From Leptoclinus maculatus (taxonomy: Eukaryota > Chordata > Actinopteri > Perciformes > Stichaeidae), in contig JAVDOI010000071.1 of NCBI GenBank assembly GCA_032191485.1, positions 330,450 through 394,449 on the forward strand: a stretch of DNA of 64,000 bases, read 5' to 3'. The translations under genes and the position numbers were made by a program. Shown here piece after piece: positions 11,501 to 22,858 of the stretch (within the stretch, counting starts at the first letter, position 1; each line of letters opens with the position of its first letter). The notes under the pieces were generated by a model. That model did no database searches, had not been told where the DNA came from, and saw only the letters and a program-made list of their open reading frames with translations.

Positions 11501-14500
11501 TTGGACCCTGCACATTTGAATTTCCCTTTATCTAACCAGGAAACCCTCATCGAGATTAATCATTTGTCATGGCAGCGATAACGACGAGATACAGACGTAC
11601 ATACAGACACAGACTTAGCCACAAAATCTGAATTACACAGAAATGTGGTTATAAAATCACAAATATCATTTCCAATACAATCACGTAGAAATATTTCATC
11701 CTCACAACAACCACAAGTGTACTTTAAAAGAACCCAATTCCTCAAAGGGTTCCTAGTTCCTGGGAAAAGTCCATGAGGTTCAAGTTCCTCAAAAGGTTCC
11801 TCAAAAGGTTCCACAAAAGGTTCCTCAAAAGGTTCCTCAAAAGGTTCCACAAAAGGTTCCACAAAAGGTTCCACAAAAGGTTCCTCAAAAGGTTCCTCAA
11901 AAGGTTCCACAAAAGGTTCCTCAAAAGGTTCCACAAAAGGTTCCTCAAAAGGTTCCACAAAAGGTTCCTCAAAAGGTTCCACAAAAGGTTCCACAAAAGG
12001 TTCCTCAAAAGGTTCCTCAAAAGGTTCCACAAAAGGTTCCTCAAAAGGTTCCACAAAAGGTTCCACAAAAGGTTCCTCAAAAGGTTCCTCAAAAGGTTCC
12101 ACAAAAGGTTCCTCAAAAGGTTCCACAAAAGGTTCCACAAAAGGTTCCACAAAAGGTTCCTCAAAAGGTTCCACAAAAGGTTCCCATTCAGAACAAACCA
12201 CCCTGGAGTTAAAACTCCTAACCTTTAAACACACAAGCTGTGAGAACGTGTCGTGTGATTCTTGTCCTGCAGGATGTTCTAGGAACAGACTTTCTCCGGC
12301 GTCGTCTGCATCCTTCATTCCTTTGTCCGGATATGAGTCCGTCTCCCACCGTCCCAACCTCAGGTGAAGTCCCAGAACCAGCTTCTACCAGCTTCTACTC
12401 CTCCACGTTTCACCAGCAGATATGATACTTTTTACTGCACCGTAAATATATACGACTGTATATTATTATAGGTTAAGTTGTGGTCTTAAATACTGTTTTT
12501 GTGAGAGAACAGAATACGTTTATTTTAATCTTTAATCCTTGGGTTTGTTTAAATGAGATATTCTGCCTGAATAACGTGTGTGTGCTTATAGTATTACTAT
12601 AATATCGCTTTTAATTTCTTAAAAGGGCTCAAGAACAGCTGTTTCCTTGTTTGTCTTTCTTTCTGACTGTTTCCTTGTTTCTCTGTTTGTCTTTCTTTCT
12701 GACTGTTTCTCTGTTTGTCTTTCTTTCTGACTGTTTCCTTGTTTGTCTGTTTGTTCGTCTTTCTGACTGTTTCCTTGTTTGTCTTTCTTTCTGACTGTTT
12801 CCTTGTTTGTCTTTCTTTCTGACTGTTTCCTTGTTTGTCTGTTTCTTCGTCTTTCTGACTGTTTCCTTGTTTGTCTGTTTCTTCGTCTTTCTGACTGTTT
12901 CCTTGTTTGTCTGTTTGTTCGTCTTTCTGACTGTTTCCTTGTTTGTCTGTTTGTCTTTCTTTCTGACTGTTTCCTTGTTTGTCTGTTTGTCTTTCTTTCT
13001 GACTGTTTCCTTGTTTGTCTGTTTGTCTTTCTTTCTGACTGTTTCCTTGTTTGTCTGTTTCTTCGTCTTTCTGACTGTTTCCTTGTTTGTCTGTTTCTTC
13101 GTCTTTCTGACTGTTTCCTTGTTTGTCTGTTTGTCTTTCTTTCTGACTGTTTCCTTGTTTGTCTGTTTGTCTTTCTTTCTGACTGTTTCCTTGTTTGTCT
13201 TTCTTTCTGACTGTTTCCTTGTTTGTCTTTCTTTCTGACTGTTTCCTTGTTTGTCTGTTTCTTCGTCTTTCTGACTGTTTCCTTGTTTGTCTGTTTCTTC
13301 GTCTTTCTGACTGTTTCCTTGTTTGTCTGTTTCTTCGTTTTTCTGACTGTTTCCTTGTTTGTCTGTTTGTCTTTCTTTCTGACTGTTTCCTTGTTTGTCT
13401 TTCTTTCTGACTGTTTCCTTGTTTGTCTGTTTGTCTTTCTTTCTGACTGTTTCCTTGTTTCTCTGTTTGTTCGTCTTTCTGACTGTTTCCTTGTTTGTCT
13501 GTTTGTCTTTCTTTCTGACTGTTTCCTTGTTTGTCTGTTTCTTCGTCTTTCTGACTGTTTCCTTGTTTGTCTGTTTCTTCCAGTTGAATTGGTGAAAGCT
13601 GCAGACGTGAAAGTCATCGCCGCGCTGGGCGACTCTTTAACGGTGAGAGAAGTTTTCTTTCTGCACAAAGTTCTAGAAATAGAAATAGTAACAATTGTAA
13701 TATTACAATGAGCTATAAAAGTTGATGTTGTTCTGTAAATCATTGCAGTTTATAGTGGAAACCATTACACGCTAAAGTAAACTTAAATGACTTAAAGAGC
13801 AACTAGCAGGTTCATGTTTTAGTATTCATACTTAACTTTTACTGAAAACGTAGAAACGTTCATTCTAAAGTAACAAAAACACAAAATAATATATTCATTT
13901 AAATGCTACACACTGTTCCTTTAAGAAGGAAACCACCAGAAACAATAATAACCCAAAACAGAACAATTTAATCCTTAAAGGAAACCAAACAAATATTTAA
14001 AAAGTCATGAAAAATTGGATTAATGTGAATATTATTGTTCAGGGGGAAGAAGTATTCAAAATGGAGGTCCTGCATTCAAAAGCTTACTTTAGTAAAAGTA
14101 CAAATAAAATTGATATCAAAATATACTTAAAGTACCAAAAGTAAAAGTACTCATTATGCAGAATGGTCCATTTGTAAATATAGTATTTGATTTGATTATA
14201 ATCATTGAAACATTACTTTAGTTTTTCTTTCTGTGTGTTTTTGTCTGCAGACAGCTATTGGTGCCAACGGTTCCACGATTCTATCGATACCTTTTGAATT
14301 TCGCCAAGTGTCTTTTAGGTAAATCATCGATCGCCTCCATTTCAGATAATCGTGTTTTATTTTGGAACCAGTAAAGAACGGTCTGAGAGGATTTATACGC
14401 ATCTGTAGCCTAAAAGCTGCTAATTGTTTGAGCATAATTCAGTTACTTCATCTAAAGGACGGGTTGGTAATCCTCTTGTTTGTTATTTACTTTCTTTATG

Positions 14501-17500
14501 GGTCACCAGAAAACAGAAATACATTTTCTTTCTAAATAAAAAGCTGTTTCTCTGTTTTTATTGTCGGAAACAATTTCAGTTGATTTTTGCTTTTCCTTTG
14601 TGGGCGTGGCTTATGAGGGAGGCCTGCAGGAACAGCTGGAGAAGAGTTCAACACAGCTGGAGACTTTTAAAAGTCTTACTCTTGATTACCAACCCTGTAG
14701 CCACATTATAAGTGTTGTGATGATTTGTGCATGTTGGTCTGACTTCATTCATTAAAAACCGTCTCTTTCCCTTCTTCAGCATCGGAGGATATGGAACTTA
14801 TCAAAATGTCATCACACTGGCAAGTAAGTTAGTTTATAGTCACAATAAAAAAAAAACTTCAATTTGTAAACCCTAAAGACCACAGACTGGTTTAGGGACG
14901 ACTTCTCCTGCACAGATGAGATTATTTCTCCAAAAGATGTTTGTAAAACTAAAAGCCTTCATTCCAGGATGACTTGTCTTCTTCTGTGTCTTCATGAAGC
15001 ATTTTGTTTTGGTGTATATTAGAGATGTTGACAGAATCTCAGGATCCTTTCTTAAACCTTTAAACGTTTTGCTGTCCAGATATTTTCAAACTCTTCAATC
15101 CCGGACTGCTGGGTCCTTCCCCCGTCTGGACCTTCCACGGTCAGCCAACGACCGTCAACGAGACCGGCTTCAACTTCGCCGTCACCGGCCACAACACGCT
15201 GTGAGTCACTCACACATAACGAAATAATGGAGTGTAATGTCCAACTGTACAATAAAGTCTTTATTGATCACCAGGGGGGAGAATATACAGGTTAATAATA
15301 ATGTTAAAAGTAACATAAGAATAGAAGAAAATAACAAAATGACAGTAGTACATGCAGACAGCGTACACAAGATTAATAAATAACTAAATCATTAAATTAA
15401 ATATATAATAAAAACATCATTTTCATCATGCAACTGTAGGAAACTTCAAGAGTGTCTTCAAAACTTTTTCTTTGAGGTCAAAGATCAAATTAAGTACGGT
15501 TGTAAATGATTTGATAATGTTTTATTGATAACATGATGACTCAGCAGTCTGTGTGTTCTCCTGCAGGAACGTCTCCGATCAGATACGACACATGATCGAC
15601 ACCTTCAAGTCTTATCCAGTGAGTCTCGTCTCTCTGCTCTTTATGATTCTTCATTTCTCTTCTTGGTGCGACGTTCAGAAAACAAATCTCTCTTTCAGGG
15701 TCTGAGCTTCGAGGAGGACTGGAAGGTGGTGACGATGCTGATCGGCATGAACGACATCTGCGACTACTGTAAAGACAAAGTGAGAGAGGTTTTTCAACAT
15801 CTAAGGCTCCATAAAAATGCGATTTGTACAATAGAATAATTATAATCTTTACAGAAACAATAGGTTCCTGACTAGAAGAGCACTCAGAGAGCACAGACCT
15901 CTGCCAGAGAAAAAGAGTTTGTGTATCCGCCCCATGATGCTGATCCACTCCAGCAGTGTGTGGGTTCTTCCGTGGCAGAGGTTACAGAGGTAACGAAACA
16001 CTGAACATCCTCGTCTTCACTCCCCACAGACTCTGTTCTCTCCCGACAACTTCATTCACTACATGACCGAAGCTCTGGACACGATGATGAAGGAGGTAAG
16101 ACGCTGAAAGTCAACACTAGATGTAATAGTCCAGCGGCTTCTTTACACACCAGGAAACAGAGTCAACCTCAATCAAAAGATGTATCATGTTTTAAGACAT
16201 TTCTGAAAAATCAAGTGAAGCTCTTTGAGTGTGGACCGTCATCAGCGTCCCTACAGGCCCGGTGCTAACAATAGAACAACTGAGACTATTCAGACCGTTC
16301 CCTTGATTAAACGCACTCTTAAAGATGTAACACTGTGTGAACTGTGCTTCCTAAGTGGTGAATGTATTGTGGAACAGTGTCCTCGTGTGAAATGCCCCCC
16401 CCCGCTCCACTTTCATACTGAAACCATGAAGTATGAGGAAGAGGACGTCCAGACATTTAGAAAACAGACGCTCGTTAGTCTGGAGAAGTGGTTTCAGTCG
16501 ATGTCTGTGATCCTCTTGTTTCAGATCCCCAGGACCATCGTGAACGTGGTGCAGATTCTCTCCATGAAGCCTCTCAGAGACATTCAGAGGCCGACTCTGG
16601 GATGTCAGCTGCAAAAGTAACACATTCTGGACTGTTCATCTAAAACCTCTCAAGTCAAACTGCAGGAGCGAAATATTACCACCGAATTATGTTGAGAGAT
16701 AGCGGTGCAACGTAACCAAGTACATTTACTCGAGTACTGTGTTCAAGCACACATTTCACGTACTTTACTCGAGTATTTCCATTTGATGCTACTTTAAACA
16801 GCTTTAGTTACTTTACACATTCAGATACTTAAGAGCTGATCAAATATGATGATTTGTCAGAAATGAAACAACCTGACAGTAAAACTGAAACACATGATCA
16901 GAAGATTAATTCATAATGAAAATAATCGTTATTAATAGTTCAGAATGAGCTCCAGCTGGATGAACAGTCGTGGAGTATTTTCACAATACTTCTAGTAAAG
17001 GATCTGAATACTTCTTCCACCACTAGATGTACATATTGTAGATGTTTAAACTTAATTATATTGTTTTTTAACACGTCTCTGTTCCATCACTCAAGCAGTC
17101 ACCGTTCATCATATTTTCACCGTTGTTAGATTAAGAGTGCTGAAAAAGATTATTCCCATTTCAGGAAGTTATTACATTAGTTCAGCTTGACAATACTAAA
17201 TGTTCCTGTAGTTATTATTAACTGTTGATTTAAACACGTCTTTACTCACCTTGATTTGTTCAGAATACATTTAGAATATCAGAGAGTTTGCATCAAAATA
17301 TCAAAATATATTTTAGACATAATCCCAAATCTTAAAACTGATTCTTAATGATATGATCTGAGGATGACCAATCATAACTGATCTGATAATCTGCTCACAG
17401 GAGTTTCTGCTCGTGTCTCGTTCAACCTGAAGAAGACTCCATCGAGCTGAAGGAGCTGGTGCAGATTAACACCGGGTTCCAGGTGAGCGAATGAAGATAA

Positions 17501-19529
17501 TTAGACTGTTTGTTCACGGCTCAACCCACATCAGACGTGATGACGTCGTGCTATCGGGCTGTAAAGCATCACAACTCTCCTTGTTGTTGCAGAGGAGATT
17601 AGAGAAGCTTCTGCACGGAGAGCGCTTCTTCAAAAAGGACTTTGCTGTTGTTCTGCAACCTTATTTAGAGAACGCAGAACCGCCACAACTTCCTGTAAGT
17701 CTCACGCTGTCAACCGGTTGTCATTACTTATCAATCATTATGTTATTAGTGATTTTCTTTTGTGCTCCAGGACGGGACGATTGACTTGAGCTTCTTCACC
17801 GCAGATTGTTTCCACTTCACTGTTAAGGGACACGAGGAGCTGGCGAAGGGACTGTGGAACAACATGGTGGATTTGATTTATTATGTTTAATTAGCTAAAC
17901 ATTTGGTTTGGTTATGATTTCTTATTTATTTTATTTTATTTACCTTATATATTTGATTTACCTTTATTTATCCAGGATAATCCCATTGAGATTTCTAATC
18001 TCTTTTACAACATTAAAACATTTTACCACATTAAAAACAGCAAAAAGTAAAAAAACAACATAAAAACAAATACAAATCACATAAAAGAGCCTTAAAACAG
18101 ACATATTGCATCGTGTGACAAATACATTCAGTGCTCAAATGATCCTCTTTTTTAAATCTTGCATAATCTACATATAATTTCATTGATATTTGTATCAATA
18201 CTTTTGATAAAAAGTGACTTAATATTCAGTGTTGATGCATGAAGAACATCAGATTGTCTCCTTCTACATGAAGCCAGAATTAAACGAACTTCTTCTTCAG
18301 TTCCAGCCGGTCGGAGAGAAAGAGGTGATCGAGACATTATCAGAGCCGGTAAAACTCGTCTGTCCATCAAAGGTACAGCTTCCTGTTGGAGATCTTCATG
18401 TTTGTGTTTGTTGTTAATAAAATGACTATAATGTATATAACTCAGTGGCGGGCCATCAGGGCCTGCAAAGCCTTCTCTGCTGGCCTAAACAGAATCACAA
18501 AAAATAAATAAAAAAAAATGTTTTATGTATTATAATTTATAAAAATATGTTCTCATTGCACAGCTACTGTCTTCCTCAGTTGCTCTGCTTCCAGTGCAGC
18601 TTGTTTTAAGTAGAGCTTTTATCCAATCAGATTTCACCTCTGTGTCTCTAGGTAGAAGAGAGGCCCGAGGCCTGCAGACTCACAAGTGAATCCATGTGCA
18701 GTTTAAGTGAATGGGGACGATATTGTTGATTGTCATAGTGTTCAACCAATCAGATCTTTAGTTTGACATGTTGGGCGTATTCTTTGACGTGTCAGAGCCT
18801 GCTATCCCCATACTAGCCGGCCCACATCTACGTCACTATTAGTGCAGCGATTGGTCAGTGGGCGAGCACGTGACTATCGTGAAACGAAACTTAACAGCAG
18901 AGGCTTAGTCGTGTTGTGAATCACATGTGATGCAGCTCAGCCAATCAAATATGGGCATTCTGACAAGCTTCCTGACTCGAGTACCACACACCGTGACACG
19001 GGGGGCTGAGACGAGGAAAGAGATCACAGAGCAGTACGTTTAATGTTTGGGTTGTGAAAGTAAAATCATAAGACGTTCTCCTAAAGAGACGAATGGGCCG
19101 CGGCTTGTCATTAAGGGATGATGGTGGGTCCCACAGCCAGACCAGCTGAGAACCACTGTCCTACATGAGCACAGAGAACATTATGTTTTCATGAATTTAA
19201 GCTTCTGCATTTTCCAAATGCTCTAGCATTATTCAAATGTATGGTAAGTCTCGTACCGAACGGTTTAACACGAGTACGTACATAGTTACAGCCTTAGAAA
19301 CGAATAGCTGTGGCGCCATCATGTGGTTATAAGGTGGTATTTCAGCTGCATGACAGCAGTGAAGGCCTGGGTATAAACACTGATATATGTATATATATAT
19401 ATGTTCTCTCATGTTCTCCAGGAGCATCCTTACATCTACACCCGACCCCGGGTGGAGTCGTCTGCAGCGACGCTGAAACGTTTCTCCGTGCTGCTGATGT
19501 CTCTGCTCTCTGTGTTCAACTCTCTGTAG
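5577..19529 (+). CDS. plb1: Phospholipase B1-like GDSL lipase, single lipase unit
   Basis: Sixteen coding exons: 5577-5631, 5716-5750, 12273-12363, 13584-13642, 14251-14318, 14780-14823, 15080-15200, 15567-15618, 15699-15779, 16030-16095, 16525-16616, 17401-17482, 17593-17694, 17771-17866, 18301-18372, 19422-19529. All phases agree and give 407 residues. Residues 1 to about 17 are a signal peptide (MLTRVLIVVCLLAPCRA). Family landmarks: ALGDSLT with catalytic Ser78, SIGGYGT near 103-109 and GMND at 191-194 (oxyanion glycine and asparagine), and ADCFH with Asp328 and His331 completing the triad. PLB1 enzymes remove fatty acids from phospholipids and lysophospholipids at the cell surface of gut and other epithelia. 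Mammalian PLB1 has four tandem lipase units; this gene has one. The tail ends in a short hydrophobic segment (about 394-407) preceded by ESSAATLKR, fitting a GPI signal or a tail anchor. The start has A at -3. Introns 2 and 3 carry very large tandem arrays. Confidence 0.9.
5788..6340. repeat. 26-bp tandem repeat with internal inverted telomere-like words
   Basis: About 21 units of 26 bp. Each unit reads GGGTTAGTCTAACCC, then TACTGTAGTTA, with variants GTGTAACCC and GACTAACCAT. Every unit carries GGGTTA and its complement TAACCC face to face around a 3-bp centre, so each can form a small hairpin. It is the first block of the plb1 intron 2 array. Confidence 0.95.
6341..9900. repeat. 21/27-bp telomere-related minisatellite in plb1 intron 2
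   Basis: About 160 units of 21 bp (GGGTTACATGTACTGTAGTTA). Many are lengthened by 6 bp when GGGTTA or GTGTTA is duplicated, giving 27-bp units. ACATGT and TGTACA palindromic words occur in each unit. Unit boundaries and variants (GGGTTA against GTGTTA) are interspersed along the array rather than blocked. Confidence 0.95.
9901..10243. repeat. Interstitial telomeric repeat (TTAGGG)n with GTTTGGTGTA spacers
   Basis: After a short scrambled junction (about 9893-10020) come runs of perfect TTAGGG units. They are broken at intervals by AGGTTTGGTGTAGGG, giving a longer-period pattern of about five blocks. G-rich strand on plus. The array lies inside plb1 intron 2, so it is interstitial. Confidence 0.92.
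10244..11783. other. plb1 intron 2, non-array part
   Basis: Noncoding and AT-rich at 10260-10990. That part has runs resembling TTTAACA/TTAATAA-rich dispersed teleost repeats, but I cannot assign a family. No exon with a plausible frame and splice sites was found, and the short open frames at 11000-11450 show no recognisable protein. Confidence 0.4.
11784..12185. repeat. 12-bp minisatellite (GGTTCCTCAAAA / GGTTCCACAAAA)
   Basis: About 33 units of exactly 12 bp with a T/A alternation at one position (CTC against CAC). Because 12 is a multiple of 3 and some frames lack stops, it opens long false frames on both strands, coding for EEPFVEPF-like or KRFHKRFL-like peptides. It ends about 90 bp before plb1 exon 3. 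Confidence 0.95.
12640..13580. repeat. 28/36-bp pyrimidine-rich minisatellite in plb1 intron 3, devoid of AG
   Basis: About 30 units built on CTGACTGTTTCCTTGTTTGT. The 28-bp form adds CTTTCTTT; the 36-bp form adds CTGTTTCTTCGTCTTT or a close variant. The plus strand is almost all C, T and G, with A only in CTGACTG. The array runs up to the exon 4 acceptor, and its last CTGTTTCTTC becomes the polypyrimidine tract before CAG at 13581-13583. Confidence 0.93.
13643..14250. other. plb1 intron 4, with AAGTA/TACTT dispersed repeat copy
   Basis: Noncoding. About 14041-14175 repeats the words seen at 2995-3160 (AGGTCCTGCATTCAAAAG, TTTAGTAAAAGTACAA). The rest is AT-rich without a recognisable feature. 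Confidence 0.5.
15201..17400. other. plb1 introns 7, 10 and 11 (noncoding content)
   Basis: Intron 7 (15201-15566) has a TTTATTGATCACCAGGGGG word like the 3' tails of teleost retroposons. I see nothing in intron 10 (16096-16524). Intron 11 (16617-17400) carries an AAGTA/TACTT repeat at about 16700-17030, with ACTCGAGTA words and CTTCTTCCACC at its edge. Intron 5 (14319-14779) shows nothing notable. Confidence 0.4.
17867..18300. other. plb1 intron 14, with dispersed repeat
   Basis: About 17940-18010 contains CCTTTATTTATCCAGGATAA and CCCATTGAGATT, words of a very common teleost interspersed element usually found as short 3' fragments. A weaker relative is at about 29865-29900. Class not determined. 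Confidence 0.5.
18373..19421. other. plb1 intron 15, with probable transposon-derived sequence
   Basis: Begins near 18443 with CAGTGGCGGGCCATCAGGGC, which resembles the end of nonautonomous hAT-like elements of fish. I could not find a clear matching inverted terminus, so the element may be truncated. A short (TA)n lies at about 19384-19402, just before the exon 16 acceptor. Confidence 0.35.
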
Positions 19530-20700
19530 TCCAACAGGCTGAGCAAGGCACCAGCGCTGCCTGGGGTTGAGGGTTTGATTCCCACTCTGACTTCTTTTGT
19601 GTGAAAGATGTCAGTTTTAAACTCTTCAGGCTACAGTTTGCATCTTCAATGGCTTTATTTTTTATTAAAACATTGACCAATATACTGTATTTTGTTTGTG
19701 CATTGGTGGTGTCTCCTCTTCTGTGATTAGATATATTAAATATAGATATATTAAAAAGGCTTATATACTGCATATATCAACGTCAGTTTAAACACAGTCA
19801 TGTACACTTACACACATAAACACTTTATCATGTCACAAATATGAAGCACTGATTTCGTTTCATTCTGTCGTGACGGTGTTCTTCTATCGTTCTTCACTGA
19901 GATAACCGCTCTGTGATAAACTTGTGATTTGAATATTCAGTAGTTTGGTTTGCAAATAAACTCCAAACTGAAATGTAGCTGTTGAGTTAGATCACTCAGT
20001 AAAATCTAGTTTACTGACAGATACCACATCATCTAACGTTGGCTGAAGCTGTAACTCAGTAAAACATAATCAGTAAAAATGGTTAACAAATAACCGATCT
20101 CTTTATGTTTATTATTATGATTTATTTTACTGCAGTGGCTTTTAACGACATCTTATTTTTGGTTGATAAAACGACAACGCAATTAAAAGATATCCCTCCA
20201 CATTAAAGTTAAACAATTATATGGATGAAATACAATAACCAGCGGTTTCTTGCAGTACTTATATTTATGTCAGAGATGAAATGAGAGTTGATACTTAAAT
20301 AAAATATCTCAGTACTTACCTCTTCCACTACTGCTTCATGAGTACTTCATTTTGTTACTTTAAGTACATTTTGTTGCTTCTACTTCTGTACTTTTACTTA
20401 AGTAATATGTTGAGTGCATGGCTTTTACTTGTAACAGAGTATTTGTACACTGTGGTACTGCTACTTTTACTAAAGTAAACAACCCGAGTGGCTACTTCCT
20501 CCACTACTGCTGACAAGGCACTCTGCTTTATGAGTACTTTTACTTTTGATACATTTACTGTACTTCTGTCCTATTACTTAACTAATATTTTGAATACAGG
20601 ACTTGTAACAGTACTTTTACTTGGAGGTATTGCTACTTTTATTTCATTTGAATACTTCAAAAAATAACTGTTTAAACGTAGTATAAATATATGTGTTGTA
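19530..20700. other. plb1 3' UTR and plb1-larp1b intergenic region
   Basis: The plb1 3' UTR probably runs to just past the AATAAA at 19955-19960. From about 20275 to 20660 there is a strong copy of the AAGTA/TACTT repeat (GTACTTTTACT, CTTCCTCCACTACTGC). No coding exon is visible. Confidence 0.5.
19955..19960 (+). promoter_or_regulatory. plb1: Candidate plb1 poly(A) signal
   Basis: AATAAA about 430 nt after the plb1 stop codon, and the first canonical hexamer after it on the plus strand. Confidence 0.5.
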
Positions 20701-21178
20701 GTACCGCCACGTGGCCGCCGGGGGCAGCAGAGTCACTGTTTACAGGCAGACCAGCAGCTGGCTGCACGAGCTCTTTAGCTCGGTAGCGTGGAGTTGAAAC
20801 CAGAGACACAGACAGCGAGGAGGTCGCTGTAGTAGTTTTGTTTTTTGGGGGGAAAAGTTACAGAAAAGTCGCAGGTGAACCAACCAAGCTCCGTGTCGTT
20901 TACTACATAATCTGAGGTAACTACTTGTCGATGTGAAACAGTCGATTCGTGCGGAAAACAACAACATTTAAGCTCGTCGATCTTCTGCATGGTCGCTAGC
21001 TAAGCTAACAGTTAGCTTCAGAAGCTACTTGGCTAGCTGGCTTTAGCGAGGAGGTCCAGCCCCAAAAAAGTTGTTTACCCACGAGCTTTTCGCGACTTTT
21101 TTTTTCTCCGGGATAATAGCTCGAAGACCAACTATTCACACTGGATTTAACACCGCTTGCTGTTAGGAAACTAGCAGG
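20701..21178 (+). promoter_or_regulatory. larp1b: Promoter / 5' UTR region of larp1b
   Basis: Base composition shifts to GC-richer sequence, with CACGTG-like and GC-rich words near 20708-20730. An in-frame stop TAG at 21164-21166 lies 15 nt before the ATG, which fixes the start. No TATA box is obvious, as expected for a housekeeping gene. Confidence 0.45.
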
Positions 21179-22466
21179 ATGTCCACGGAGGTCGAGTGTA
21201 GCCAGGTTGTTGTTGCCTCCTCGGGTTTGACAGGAGCGGAGGAGCAGCAGCAGAAGAAGAAGAAGAACCACAACAAGTCCGAGGGGCCTCCGGAGCCAGA
21301 AGAAGAGAAGCCGCTGCAGAAGGGCTCCTCGGACAACAACAAGCAGCTAGCGGACGGCCTCGGCTCCTCCGAGACGGACTCGCACAAGAAATGCAAAGAA
21401 AACGACAAAGAAAACGACCAAAGCAGCAACGCTACTGACTCTGCGGTCGAGGCGGTGAAGAGGAAAGTCGTCGAGGCTCCTCCGCCCAAAGTCAACCCGT
21501 GGACTAAGAGGACAACGGGCAGGGTGCCGGTCAACCACATCAACAACACCGGCCCTCCAGAGAAAGGTGAGTTTAATTTAAATCAATTTAATTGCCTAAA
21601 GCTCGACCAGCAGCAGCCGTCTTTGAGCTCGTTGTTTGCAGCATTGTGACAGCTTCTCTGCACAATAAATCCACGTTTAATGTCCCGTCATTCCTCATCT
21701 GTGCTATTTTTAAGGGTTTGAATGAAGTGTGTTTTTCAAACTTGAATGTCAAGAGGTGTTGATGGTGGTCATGTGTGCACCATCCCCCCACCTGTGCTCG
21801 GATTGCTCCGCGTGCACCACGTGTTGATTGCTACTTTCTTTTCTACCTGTAACTTCTACACACCATCCAGCTCCTCGCGCTGGTTCACCCGAATTTTTGT
21901 TTAAATGCAGCACGTGGGGAGGGGAGAACATTCAGAGAAGCTTAATCGGCCTCGTGTTGGTGTTTAAAAACGTGAACAAGCTAAGACAGCCGAGGCTAGC
22001 TGCTGCTGTAGAGACACGTTTCGCGTGTCCAATGGCCGGGCTTCCTGCAGGTCCTCCCACCAGCCTCCTGCTCTCCAGTGTCACCACTGAGAGTGGACGA
22101 GGTGGCGGACAGCTGGACGACTTACAGTAGGCTGGGGCTGTAAACTATTCTCTCTACTTGGGAGGAATCTAATTAGAGTATTTGTGAGGAATGAGTAAAT
22201 CATTAATTGTTGGATATGGGGCCCTTAGAAGTGCACAGAGCCCAAATCTGCTACAGACAAATGTAGAAATCCACACGTTTAAATTCTGCCCAATACAGAA
22301 AACCAAGTAACTATTACTTTAATCAGGAATGATGACAATACACATTATTTAAGCAAAGTGCTTTACATCAAATCAATAGTTGTTAGATTTGTTAAATGAC
22401 AGAAAATAGTGATAAATGAGCCTCAGAATGTTTTGCCATTTTTGCTTTTTAAATGGCGTTAACTAT

Positions 22467-22501
<35 letters not shown>

Positions 22502-22820
22502 TTGTTAATTATGGCTGCAACGGCTGATTCATTTCAAGGTATTAATATAATAAAATAGAGACAAAAATAAAGCCCAATGTGACGTCATCAAGCCGAATGT
22601 TTATCAGGCATGGAGGGTGTAATGGAAGACACTGTTGCATCATGGGAGATGTAGGATACGGTGTTTTTCAGGATGTCTTTCTAAATTATTAACCTTTTCA
22701 CTTATTTTTAAATCACTTTCTTACAAGCCCCCTTGAACTTAATGGAAGTTTATTTTTAGATGCAGCACCCCTTTAATTTTCTGTCTGTATATATATATAA
22801 TATATATAATAAAGTTTCTA

Positions 22821-22858
<38 letters not shown>

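Noticed and set aside
11560..12357. 265-codon minus-strand frame rich in EEPFVEPF
   Set aside because: It is the translation of a 12-bp intronic minisatellite; the opposite strand is open too, and outside the array no protein family is seen.
12619..13743. 374-codon minus-strand frame (RKQSERKTN repeats) and several plus-strand frames
   Set aside because: They are products of the pyrimidine-rich array in plb1 intron 3 and overlap plb1 exon 4, which is clearly real on the plus strand.
19545..19600. tRNA-like B box (GGTTTGATTCC) in the plb1 3' UTR
   Set aside because: One mismatch to the B-box consensus and no A box or cloverleaf found; at most a SINE remnant.
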